A stretch of 64,000 bases of DNA from Dipteris shenzhenensis (lineage: Eukaryota; Polypodiophyta; Polypodiopsida; Gleicheniales), in NCBI GenBank assembly GCA_047967505.1, contig CM106540.1. The stretch is one strand, 5' to 3'. Position 1 is the first letter of the stretch, and every line of letters starts with the position of its first letter. The notes under the pieces were generated by a model, which saw nothing but the letters and a program-made list of their open reading frames with translations, did not search any database and was not told where the DNA came from. Shown here one piece after another: positions 1 through 9,667 of this stretch. The position numbers and the translations under genes are program-made.

Positions 1-19
1 AGAACAGGCGAAACAGTCC

Positions 20-75
20 GTACAGGCTGTACGGCTGTCGCTGTAACTGTACGGACTGGTACGGAAATTTTGGGA
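20..75. repeat. CCGTAC/GTACGG cluster in the Cop-A leader
   Basis: Four GTAC cores, each in CCGTAC or GTACGG context, occur within about 50 bp. They sit in the same leader position class as the clusters in Cop-B, C, E and F. Confidence 0.7.
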
Positions 76-274
76 GCTGTGCAGGGCTGACGCAGGCAAG
101 GCGGATGCAGGGAAACTGCTCGAACAGGGCGCTGCTGAAGGGCGAGGCTGGCTGGCACAGATCTCGAGGTGACGTCTCGAATCTTGGGCTGCTGGTGGAT
201 TGTCTAGCACCCAGCCCCCCATCTATATAGGGTGCAGGGCTGCCCGATTTGGAAGCTAGGCTTCCAAAGAAGGC

Positions 275-366
275 TGAGCCCCTCCAGCTTTGGAGGGGTG
301 CTTTTGCGAAAAAAGCACCTGAGCCCCTCCAACTTTGGAGGGGTGCTTTTTTCGCAAAAAAGCACC
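275..366. repeat. Tandemly duplicated pair of stem-loops
   Basis: Stem CCCCTCCA/TGGAGGGG (279-298) is followed by GGTGCTTTT/AAAAAGCACC (297-319). The pair then repeats at 324-343 and 342-366, where the second stem reaches 11 bp around a CGC loop. It lies in the Cop-A leader. Confidence 0.7.
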
Positions 367-785
367 TTCCACCTGCGCAGGCTGCACGCAGCCCTCAACG
401 CAGGCTGTTCGCAGCCTGTTGCGCAGGCTGTGGACAGCCTATTGCGCTGGCTGTGGACAGCCTATTGCACAGGCTATCCTGTCGCTACTGCCTCGCCTAC
501 TGCGCCCCTTCCTACACCCCGCATCCTCTACTCCCTGGCTGTAAATTTCCTGCCCTACTCTCCTTCCTTTCTGCTCTCCTTCTCCTCCCTCAGACTTCTC
601 TCTGTAGCCTTCAGAATTTTCGATTCTATTTCACTCCTCTTCTTCTTCCTTTCCCAGATATTTCTTCACCCCTTCTACCCCAGGTAGACAGCAAAAAACG
701 CAGCAGGTAATCTCGAATTTTAGGGCATACCTGGAAGAGAAATCCGTCAAATTTCTCGCATCAGAAGTTCCTACCTCAGGAGTTG

Positions 786-797
786 GCTCTGATACCA
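786..797 (-). other. Cop-A primer-binding site (initiator Met tRNA type)
   Basis: The minus strand reads TGGTATCAGAGC, the classical plant LTR-retrotransposon site complementary to the 3' end of initiator methionine tRNA. The LTR end (…TGTCA) is two bases away. Confidence 0.75.
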
Positions 798-1152
798 ACT
801 GACACATCCCAGCACTCCTGAAACCCCTGATCTGCAAAATAACCACACACAACATCAGAACTGAGCAGGCTGCTCACCACCCAACCGTGACATCTACGGG
901 ATGTGATCCCGAATCAGAAGATGTCCCCCCGAGCCACGAGCTGAGCTACTGGCACGAACTCCCAATCAGATCCCAAACCAGCCTGGTGTCCCATACCACC
1001 AGGTGGCGCTGTGAAGCCCTGGATCTGCCACTGGGCCTTGGGCTACGCTAAGATGCAGGCGCGCGTCCGCGACACAATCCAGGATCAGACCTAGCACCTG
1101 GGAACGAGACTTGCTCCCAACTGCACACTGAGAACTGAACCCCCTGGGCCTC

Positions 1153-1159
1153 TTTTATA
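1153..1159 (-). promoter_or_regulatory. TATA box in the Cop-A LTR
   Basis: The minus strand reads TATAAAAGAGGCCC, in the right orientation for transcription towards the primer-binding site, about 350 bp away. Confidence 0.45.
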
Positions 1160-1289
1160 GACTCGGGCCCCGGCGCCAAAAATAGCGAAGACCTATAAAT
1201 AGTTCATACCCTTGCCACTCAACCCGAGAATCAAGCCTGCCTAGCTCTAAGCCTCCCCAGGCTAACCTGAGCTAGTTCTGTGTAACTAG

Positions 1290-1410
1290 TACACGTCAGA
1301 TACCGATCCGTGCACATGACACGTACAGGTATACCTACAGTACTGACCATACAGCTTATACCTACTCCAAGTGTTCCGTACAATTTCGCACGTGCGAAAT
1401 TGTCATCAGA
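1290..1410. repeat. CCGTAC cluster in the Cop-B leader
   Basis: Several GTAC cores, including TTCCGTACAA at about 1375-1384 (a perfect TNCGTACAA), precede the repeated AAATTTGGGGCTTT part of the leader (about 1515-1770). Confidence 0.65.
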
Positions 1411-1974
1411 ATCCGTACTTGTTTTTGGCATTGGCTGTGAACCAGGTACTTGGTTCTTGCTTGCTACACCTTTGCTGTCATCTACAGATATTTGCAGTGC
1501 TGGGGCTTTTGCAGGACATTAGAAAATTTGGGGCTTTCAGTTCTTTTCACCTCATTTGGTTGCAATTTCCTGGAAGAACATTGGATTCTTGGCATTTGGT
1601 CTGCAATTTCTTGTTTGATTGCAGTACATTGGGTCAGATTGCAAGACATTGAGTCACATTTGCAGCACATTGGGTCACATTTGTAAAAATCTCATCAAAA
1701 TTTGGGGCTTCTCTATATTTGCCCTCTTTTTGACCTATTTGCCCTCATTAAATTTGGGGCTTTTGCCAGATTTGCTGTTTTTTGCAGTGAACATTGCCTG
1801 ACACAGTCACATTTGGGTCAAATTTGCATTTGCCCTTTGATTTGGACTGGAAATTTACATAACAATTTACTTGCAAACATTTGCTATCATTTTTTGGACA
1901 GCGAGCTCTTTGCAGTGATAGCCTTGAGGCTCTTGTGTTTTCAGATCTCTTCTTTTCAAGGTATCCCATTTGCA

Positions 1975-2919
1975 ATGGCTGGCAACAATCATGATCTATT
2001 TGGCATTCTTCGTGAAGATGATAAGTTGGATGGCACCAACTATCCGATGTGGTCTTATCTCATGAAACATATTCTTGTTGCAAAGCATTTTTGGAATATT
2101 GTTTCTGGGATTGATCTGAGGCCATCCAATGCTACGGCGGCTGCCCCTACTACTGGTCCCTCTGCAGAGGGTACTCCTCCTGATGTCTTATCCTCTAGCA
2201 CCCCTGCTGCTGCTCCTCCAACTCGACAACAATCAAGATGGGATGCAAGAGATGCAAATGCACATTCCTGTATTGCTTTATCATGCAAGAGAATCATTAT
2301 TCCACACATCCGGTCTTGCAGGACAGCAAAGGATGCTTGGGACAAATTGGCTTCTCTTTATCAGATTCGCAATGAGGCACATGTTGCATATTTAAGAAGG
2401 CAATTGCAGGAAGTCGGTATGAATGAAGGTGACTCTATGGATGCATACCTGACAAAGGTCAAGGACCTCATGGAACAACTTGCCAATATTGATGAGGTGA
2501 TGCCAAATTCTCAGATTGTCAGTACCAAATTGAATGGACTGCCAGATACATATCAAGGGTTTGCTACAACCCTTCGATTAGTGGCCATGGGTAATCCAGA
2601 CCACTACTCTTTTGATCAGCTAGTCACTTTGCTTTTGCAGGAAGGGCAAAGTCGAGCTAATAGACAAGCTATTATTCCTGATCATGCATTTGCTTCACAA
2701 CAAACACGAAGAGGCAAGGCTTCCAAGCCTATGGGCAAGCCTAAATATGAGCCTAACAATGGCGATTCCTCCAATGCATCTAAAAATACACCTCCAATGC
2801 ATCTAAAAATACAGCAGATAAGTCAAAGAAGAAAAGATGCAACTATTGTTGCAAGCCTGGGCATGAAATTTCAGAATGCAGGAAGCGCATTGCTTCGAAG
2901 AAAAAGAAAGCAAAATTGA
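1975..2919 (+). pseudogene. Cop-B gag
   Basis: Starts MAGNNHDLFGILREDDKLDG; the LDGTNYPMWSYLM block is the copia-type gag N-terminus (DUF4219/UBN2-like). RWDARDANAHSCIALS and the KDAWDKLASLY region follow. The frame is lost near 2830. In the next frame the zinc knuckle CNYCCKPGHEISEC (C-X2-C-X4-H-X4-C) is intact, so one indel, probably linked to the duplicated cctccaatgcatctaaaaata at about 2768-2810, broke it. The nucleocapsid binds RNA and packages it into virus-like particles in the cytoplasm. Confidence 0.85.
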
Positions 2920-3460
2920 CAGTTAATGCCTCACATGCAATTGAATCCCACGAGCCAGCAGATGCCTCACATGCACATGCTCTCCAGGATGATTGGGCAT
3001 GGGCTGTCCATTGCTCCTTTGATCCCTCCCAAGTTGATGCATTGTTTACTGCTCATGATGCTCAGTCTTGGTATTTTGATAGTGGTACTTCCAAGCACGT
3101 CACATCTTGCAAACAGTTGTTTCATTCCTTAGCTAATGCACCTCGTGGGGGAACTGTCACATGTGCTAACAATGCCTCCTATGCTGTAAAAGGAATTGGA
3201 GATGTGCAGCTCACATCCATTTCAAGCCATCCTGTCACTCTGACTAATGATCTTTGCTTGGAATAGAAGTCAACTTGATTTCAATTCCAGCAATTGCCAC
3301 TTCAGGTTTCAAAATGATTTTTGATGGATACAGACGCCTAGTATATGATCTTCGTGATGACAATGCCATAGTTCTCACTCGCACTTTGAAAAAGGGGCTT
3401 TATCACCTTGATGATCACTCAGCTGCACTCTCTATTGAAGCATTTGCTATTTCAGATTGA
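2916..3460 (+). pseudogene. Cop-B protease and pre-integrase region
   Basis: Contains WYFDSGTSKHVTSCKQLF with the aspartic protease active-site triad DSG, and the downstream TCANNASYAVKGIGDVQL block. A frameshift near 3266 moves the sequence to a second frame, ISIPAIATSGFKMIFDGY, which leads into the GAG pre-integrase segment. The protease would cleave the polyprotein during particle maturation. Broken. Confidence 0.8.
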
Positions 3461-3484
3461 CAGCCAAAGTTACATTCACAGGAC

Positions 3485-4537
3485 ATGGCAAATGATGTAC
3501 CTCAAATTCACGCAGTTTCCAAACATGTGTGTGAGGGTTGTCTTTTGGGTAAGATGCATCCGTTTCCTTTTCAAAAGAATTGTCCAAAACTCTCACAAAG
3601 GAAATTGCAGCTAGTGCACAGTGATGTCTGTGGCCCAATGAGGACAAATGCCATTGGGGGGTACAAATATTTCATGACTCTCATTGATGACTTCACAAGA
3701 TATTGCTGGGTATATGCTTTAAAAGCCAAATCTGAAGTGTTCTCATGCTTTCAGAGGTGGCTGAATATGGTTGAGAATGAATCAGGATGCAAGCTTGTCA
3801 CCCTCAACACAGATAGGGGGGGAGAGTATATGTCAAAGGAGTTTGACGCACTTTTTTCTTCACGGGGCATTGTTTACTCATGCACTACTCCTTACACTCC
3901 TCAACATAATCCTGTTCCTGAAAGGAAGAACAGGTCCACTATGGAGATGGCCAGATGCATCCTTAAGGCCAAGTCCTTGCCCAATAAATTTTGGCTTGAT
4001 GCACTGATGTGTGCCAACTATGTGCTGAATAGATCACCAACAAGGGCATTGAAGACTGTTACACCTTATGAAGCATGGAAAGGCTGGAAGCCTTCACTTT
4101 CACACATGAGAGTTTTTGGGCCTCTTGCATATGTTCATGTACCATCTCAGCTGAGACATAAGCTTGATGACAAGGCAATCAAATGCATATTTATTGGTTA
4201 CAGCCAGGAGAGCAGAGGGTATAGGTTATACCAACCAAATACTGGGAAGATTATTGTCAGTAGAGATGTAATCTTTGCTGAACATTCAGCTTCTCCTCTT
4301 GTGGACTGCAAAGCTAAGCCAGAAGTTGACATGATTGATGCCTTTGACTCTTGGTTACCTTTGCCTTCCTCAGAGGGGGAATTTGACCAGCAACATGAGC
4401 CTCCTGCAGGCCCTCCAACAAGCAATGATCAGCCAGTAACCCATGCTGATTTGCAGGTTTCTCTTCCAGCACAAAATGATCCCACTATTCATGATGCAGT
4501 GATTGAAGAAAGAGCTGTCAGTAGACAGCAAAGGTAA
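3485..4537 (+). pseudogene. Cop-B integrase
   Basis: The zinc-binding CEGCLLGK is followed by the catalytic core: HSDVCGPM (first Asp), [11 protein letters not shown] (second Asp) and PVPERKNRSTME (Glu), then the [20 protein letters not shown] tail and the [19 protein letters not shown]-terminal domain. The D,D(35)E residues are present; one neighbouring residue is odd (PVPER for the usual GVAER). It inserts cDNA into the host genome in the nucleus. The frame stops at 4537, before RT. Confidence 0.88.
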
Positions 4538-5596
4538 GTTCCCAGATGGCTTCTTGATACGTTGAGGGACAGCAAATAAGATCAGCCTTTTGCTGCCCGG
4601 ACACAGGGAATAGACATATGCATGGTCACTTTCTTGAGTTTGCACTCCTTGCTACAGCTTGCAATGAAGAGCCTTTGTGTCATAAAGACAGGCACCCAGG
4701 GCATGGTATGCCAAAATTCATGCACACTTACTATCCCTTGGTTTTCAAAATAGCCCCACAGAGCCCACTCTTTATGTCCGTGGGATGGATCTGATTTTTT
4801 ACTGCTGATTTTATATGTGGATGATATGCTAATCACGGGCCCAGATACTCAGCATATTGCAGCTTTCAAGGCTGATTTGCAGCAGGCTTTTGAAATGTCA
4901 GACATGGGACAGCTACACTATTATTTGGGCATTCAGTTTGCTCATGTTGAGGGGGGTATCATAATGTCACAGTCCAAGTATATTGGACAGCTCCTTGATC
5001 TTTTTCAGTTTGAGGATTGCAAGCCAATCTCTACTCCAGTGGACCCTGGCTTCAAATTTTCAGCTCATGATGGGAGCCCACCATGTGATATCACCCTTTA
5101 CCAGCAGGCTGTTGGATGTCTCATTTACTTATGTCACACTTATGTCACACTAGTATGTAGTATCTCAGCTCAACAAATTCATACACATGCCCAATTCACA
5201 GCATTGGCAGGCAGTGAAGAGAGTCTTCAGATATCTCAAGAGGCACTCAAAATTTAGCCCTCTTCTATGGTGATCAGGGTTCACTTACCATGCATGCTTA
5301 CACGGATAGTGACTGGGCGGGTTGTACCGACACCAGGGTGTCACATACCACTTACAGATCTTGGTATTCGCCAGACATCCTCCACTATGGTCTACACTGA
5401 CAGCCAGAGTGCTTTGGCCATTGCACGTAATCCAGTGTTTCATGCGCGTACCAAGCACATTGAAGTTCACTATCATTATGTTCGAGAGCGGTTGTCAGCA
5501 GGAGACATAGAGTTGTCCTACCTTCCCACAAAGGACAACATAGCAGATATGTTTACAAAGGCACTTCCTCGTCCCAAGTTCGAAGTCTTCCGATAA
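4538..5596 (+). pseudogene. Cop-B reverse transcriptase remnant and RNase H
   Basis: Most of the RT fingers and palm are gone: only about 280 bp separate the integrase from LYVDDMLITG (YVDD at about 4816-4830). The thumb and connection follow (YYLGIQFAH, SKYIGQLLDLF). The frame breaks at 5257. RNase H resumes as [32 protein letters not shown] to [13 protein letters not shown], ending at 5596, but the WLSKKQ...SSCEAEYRA core still present in Cop-C has been deleted here. Non-functional. Confidence 0.85.
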
Positions 5597-5842
5597 GCTT
5601 TACACTTGGTTCCCTCTGTTACATGATCTGACATACCTTATACATTCATAGGTGGCTATATCCTTTTGGATGAACATGTGCCACCATGACCAGAAAATAC
5701 CAGGTATTCTGAGACGTTTCCAGAATCCTTCAGCCCATACCATGGAGTAGGGTTTGTAGGTCATCTTCTCCCGGTTCTAATGACGCCCTAAGGGTATGTG
5801 CCTTGTAGGCATAGTTATAGGAACTCTAGTGTTTAGTGCCTT

Positions 5843-5996
5843 TTATACCACATAGGACATTTAGTCCTATGTGACACCTAGGACACTTAGTCCTAGGGTC
5901 TACCTTCAAGTACTATGTACTTTTCTTTTCATCTAATCTAGTTGACGTGACGGCTTATCTCTAACGACTTCTATACTTGCTCCTTTTGCACATCGT
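5843..5996 (+). repeat. Copia 3'-end repeat, copy 1, with three stem-loops
   Basis: First of three near-identical copies. Stem-loops: ACATAGGAC-ATTTA-GTCCTATGT (5850-5872), CCTAGGAC-ACTTA-GTCCTAGG (5877-5897) and AAGTAC-TAT-GTACTT just downstream. Homology to the other copies ends near the TTTTGCACAT stretch, where gypsy sequence begins. Confidence 0.85.
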
Positions 5997-7098
5997 CCCT
6001 ACAATAGATAGAACCGCTTTCCGTACTAGGTATGGCCGCTACGAGTTTCTCGTATTACCTTTTGGATTTACCAATGCTAACGCTACCTTCCAACAAATGA
6101 TGAACGATTTGTTCAAAGATTATTTAGGCAAATTCGTTGTCGTGTTCTTAGATGACATCTTGGTATATAGCCAATCGCTAGAAGATCACATTGGACACCT
6201 CTGGATTGTCTTAGTTATTTTAAGACAACACAAAATCTATGCCAAGATGAGTAAATGTGACTTGTTTATGAAGGAGATCATTTACTTAGGACATAAGATT
6301 TTTTCCGAGGGTATCATCATTGATCTAGATCGTACCCAAAAGGTTTTGGAATGGCCCATCCCTCAAATAGTCAAGCAACTTCGTTCTTTCCTAGGATTTA
6401 TGGTTTTTCTACGGAAGTCCGTGCATGATTATTCTAACATCACAACATCCTTGACCAACATACTGAAAGGTCGTGGATGCAGGTCTACCCAGCCGATCTC
6501 TTGGAATGATGCATTGAACAAGGCTTTTGAAACCTTGAAGCACTCTATCAAGGAAGCCCCTTTTCTTGTATTGCCCGATTCTACCCGGCCTTATGTTTTA
6601 GAGGCCGATGCAATTGATTTTGTGATTGGGGAAGCTTTATTCCAAGAGGACAAACCTTTAGCTTTTGAAAGTAAAAAGCTAGACAACACTCAATATCGTT
6701 GGCCCACACTAGAACTGTATGCAGTTATGTATGCTCTAAAGGTTTGGAGACACTACTTGTATGGTTCAAGGTTTCTTGTATTGATAGATCATCAGTCAAT
6801 CAAGTATGTGTGTGACGGGTCAGAATTGAGGAGAAGAAAGGCCACATGGGCAGAGCTAATACAAGATTTTGATTTTAAAATACGTTATCGAAAGGGTTCC
6901 ATGAATAGTGTGGTGGATGAATTAAGTCGAGTCAAGTTTGTAAATGCTATGTTATTTACGAAAATATCCTCAGACCTATTTCAATCCTTGAGAGGGCTTT
7001 GCGCAACTGATAGTCATTTCAATTCTTATTGGCAGAAGGTCCAGGATGGGAGTTCCATGGTTTACAAGACTCAGGGATTGTGCCACCTCCTATGGTAG
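5977..7098 (+). pseudogene. Gyp-1 reverse transcriptase/RNase H
   Basis: An unbroken frame with RT motifs FGFTNANATFQQMMN, the catalytic VVVFLDDILVYS, KCDLFMKEIIYLGH and LRSFLGFM. The RNase H part follows: YVLEADAIDF, PLAFESKKL, the WPTLELYAVMYAL block and DHQSIKYVCDGSELRRRKATWAELIQDF. The N-terminal RT motifs before TAFRTRYG are missing. The true sequence probably begins near 5997; the first residues come from the copia 3' repeat. Confidence 0.85.
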
Positions 7099-8103
7099 AG
7101 GCGGCAGGAGGTCAGCGGATGATTAGGAACGGCTTGCTGTTACGAAATGGAAAGATCTGTGTGCCAGATGTTTCGGATCTTCGATCCAAGATTCTCTAGG
7201 AGTGTCATGATGCTCCTAGTGCCAGTCATCCAAGTATACATTGGACTCTGTCTCTTGTGAAACATACCTTTTATTGGCCTAAGATGCGTGCATTTATTGA
7301 GGCTATGTGGTAGGTTGCGGAGTTTGTCAGGTTACTAAGGCAGAACGCCTTAGAAGCGCGGACTTATTAATCCCTGGTAATAAATGGGAAAGTATTTCCA
7401 AGGACTTTATTACCGGTTTGCCTTAGAATGCGCAAGGGTCAATACTCCATTTGGGTCATAGTTGACCATCTGACAAAGATGACTAGATTCTTACCTACTA
7501 GAATCGACCATATCAGCTATTCAGTTAGCTCACGAGTTTGTGGACCGATTGTTTAAGCTATATGGTTTGCCTTCCGACATAGTCAGTGCAGGGACTCTAA
7601 GTTTACAAGTAATTTTTGGACACTTGTTTTTGAGAAGTTGGAAACTGCTCTAAGTATGAGTTCCTCAAATCATGCACAATCCGATGGCAGCACAGAGAAG
7701 GTTAACCAATTGGTTGAAGATATGCTTCGGGCATATGTTTCTAAGAGACGGTCTTCATGAGAAGATTATCTCCCTAAGATAGAATTTGCTTATAACAGTG
7801 TAAAGCATTCAAGTACAAGCTACAGTCCTTTTATGCTTATGTATAGGTTTCAACCTAAGTCACCAGTTATGATTGGGTTCAAGGGAATTCATAATGATGC
7901 TACAAGGACATTTTTGCAAGACATGCAGGAGATGTTGTAGTTTGCCAAGGAGTCTATTAGAAGTGCCCAAGATCGGGATAGATTTTATGCTAATAGACAT
8001 CGTTCACCCAGAGAGTACTCTGAAGGGACGATGGTTGGTTGGAGCATATGAGATGATGAGACAACTACAAGAACTGCCTAGGAGGCTTTCAAACATCAAC
8101 TAA
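5997..8103 (+). mobile_element. Gyp-1: 5'-truncated Ty3/gypsy fragment
   Basis: RT, RNase H and integrase in gypsy order on the plus strand. It starts inside the RT at DRTAFRTRYGRYEFLVLPFGF exactly where the Cop-B 3' repeat ends, so the upstream half was lost or displaced. No LTR was recognised. About nine stops or shifts lie in the integrase part. Confidence 0.85.
7083..8090 (+). pseudogene. Gyp-1 integrase, heavily mutated
   Basis: In shifting frames one can read LLLRNGKICVPD, SHPSIHWTLSLVKHTFYWPKM (zinc-binding His pair), then WVIVDHLTKMTRFLPT (first catalytic Asp), the second-Asp region near DSKFTSNFW, SSNHAQSDGSTEKVNQ and EFAYNSVKHSSTSYSPFMLMY. Premature stops include 7197-7199. It once catalysed integration; now dead. 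Confidence 0.75.
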
Positions 8104-9369
8104 TGATTGCATGTTGCATTCCTGTGACGGGATAAAGAAAAGGGAATGACTAGCAATTAAGGGGCCAGTGCAACAGAGCATGATAAATTAAATATGGGCT
8201 GAACCAAAGAAGCGAGTTTAACCCTAATTGCTTCTGTAGAACAAAGCTACCTTCAAGATAGAATGAGTTTCTCATGCTCTAGAAGTTGAAGCTCGCCACT
8301 AGCAGAGAAGAGAATACTGCAAGCTATGCACAAAAACATCGGTAGAGAATAAAAATCATCTGTGACAGAAACCATGCACACATTAGAATGAAGTGTGACA
8401 TCCAGATTTTGCAGCCTTTGACTTTCTACACCTTTTTGAATCGTTTACCAAGCACATCAGGAGCTACATCATGGAGATTTGGAATTGCTAAAGAAATCAT
8501 TAAAAACTTCGGAGTTAGAAAACAAGCACTCGGAGTGATTCACTAATTTTCATAATTTGTGATTAGTGGTGCAACTCTATAGAGGTGCAGCACGAGATTA
8601 GTATGATCAGCTTCATCTGGTTTGTCCAACAGATCCAGTTGGGTCTAGAGGACATTGGTAGAACATTTGGTTTCATCTCATGTGATAAGCAAAGAACAGA
8701 TTTGACCAGTAGCCTCCCACACATGGATGATTTTTTCATGTTAGTTTTGTTAAGAAGCGAAACTTTTATATTGGTGTCGAAATTTTGTATGCCCTAATGA
8801 AAATAATTTTTTGAAACATTCACTAAGGTTTGAAACTTTTGTGCAAAAAAATGTGAAGTTTCGCGAGGATTTACATCTTTTACTTCAAAATTCAAAAGAA
8901 AATATATAGAAGCGTACTATGTTCTATCAATATTGTGAAACTATTAACATTAGCTCAATAAACTCTTGCTAGGATTTTATACTAATATGTACATATAGCT
9001 TCGGTAAAAACATCCATGCTCCCAAGTGCGCATTTCACTTGACAAAGCTTATCTGTGCTCCATGTGGAACGGGACCCGAAGGACATATGGGTGTTGTGAG
9101 CGCTCTTATAAGACTTGGCCTTCAAGGAATTTTTTTCGTTTTCACAGATCAAGGTATTATGTGAGTGTATATGCAGTGAGCCAGAAAACTTAGGAAGCAG
9201 CTCGCCCATGGATATCTGTTATTGTATTGGTTTCCTTTCCAATCTTAATCAAACCTAAATTTGCCTAGAAAGATAAGGTACTCCTGTGTGATAACCTACC
9301 ACACACTAAATATTTTGAAGCAAAAGTTGATTATTTTGATAGATAAGATAGAAATCACCAAGGTAAAGC
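8104..9369. other. Intron 13 sequence with no recognised gene
   Basis: AT-rich sequence without long frames. I searched its minus strand for the next METTL13-like exon (a VHIGDG-like block) and found none. Confidence 0.5.
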
Positions 9370-9375
9370 ACTCCT

Positions 9376-9480
9376 TGAAGAACCTCATGTGGTCCAAAAA
9401 AATTCAGTCAATATCCTTACAGATGGTGCACCAGCATTAGGAAGGTACTGGACACATATTTTTGTGGTTATGATACTCTG
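9376..9480 (+). pseudogene. Possible hAT transposase scrap
   Basis: One short frame reads VVQKNSVNILTDGAPALGR followed by HIFV, resembling the NVVQ.VTD.A....AGR....HIFW segment of plant hAT (DUF659) transposases. It is too short to be certain and lies in intron 13. Confidence 0.3.
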
Positions 9481-9592
9481 ATCTTGCAAGAGCTGCGAGT
9501 TCAATGCACTACCTTTACAATAAATTGAAAGAAGCAATATTTTTTCATACCCAAGGTCATCATTGCCAGCCCAGTTTCAGTTTTTCACTCAC

Positions 9593-9667
9593 CTGCATGC
9601 GCTCATCTTCCATGAAACCAAAATGGCGTCTAGCAAGCTCACCAACAATAGGATCTAACTCCATCAC
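9593..9667 (-). CDS. METTL13: METTL13-like exon 13 (residues 554-578), last exon seen
   Basis: Acceptor GACAAGCAG at 9668, donor ATGCAG|GTGAGTG at 9592. It encodes [18 protein letters not shown]; the acidic ELDP pair binds the SAM ribose in this fold. A perfect GTGAGT donor shows the coding sequence goes on, so intron 13 is at least 9592 bp and the next exon lies outside the window or was missed. Confidence 0.9.

Larger units (their letters stand above)
1..1280 (-). mobile_element. Cop-A: leader, primer-binding site and LTR of a minus-strand LTR retrotransposon, cut by the window edge
   Basis: On the minus strand an exact tRNA-iMet-type primer-binding site (786-797) separates a putative LTR on the right from a leader on the left. 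The LTR inner end is TG at 800-801 on the plus strand, i.e. CA on the element strand. The outer end was not resolved and is put near 1200-1290. A TATAAAAG box at 1153-1159 (minus) would start transcription inside the LTR. The leader (1-785) holds a CCGTAC cluster, paired hairpins (275-366) and a GC-rich stretch of repeated caggctgtggacagcc-like units at about 395-475. No coding region is inside the window. Confidence 0.6.
1290..5996 (+). mobile_element. Cop-B: decayed Ty1/copia retrotransposon
   Basis: Plus-strand element in the order leader (1290-1974), gag, protease, integrase, remnant reverse transcriptase, RNase H, then a 3' untranslated end with three stem-loops (5850-5915). The integrase-before-RT order defines copia. 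Cop-C shares its leader, integrase and 3' end. No 5' LTR or primer-binding site was found, and Gyp-1 begins where the 3' repeat ends. Multiple frameshifts and loss of most of the RT make it inactive. Confidence 0.85.

Noticed and set aside
786-797. Possible tRNA gene fragment
   Set aside because: Only the 12-nt primer-binding complement is present, with no cloverleaf; the same holds at 31144 and 58882. I saw no tRNA or rRNA gene in the window.
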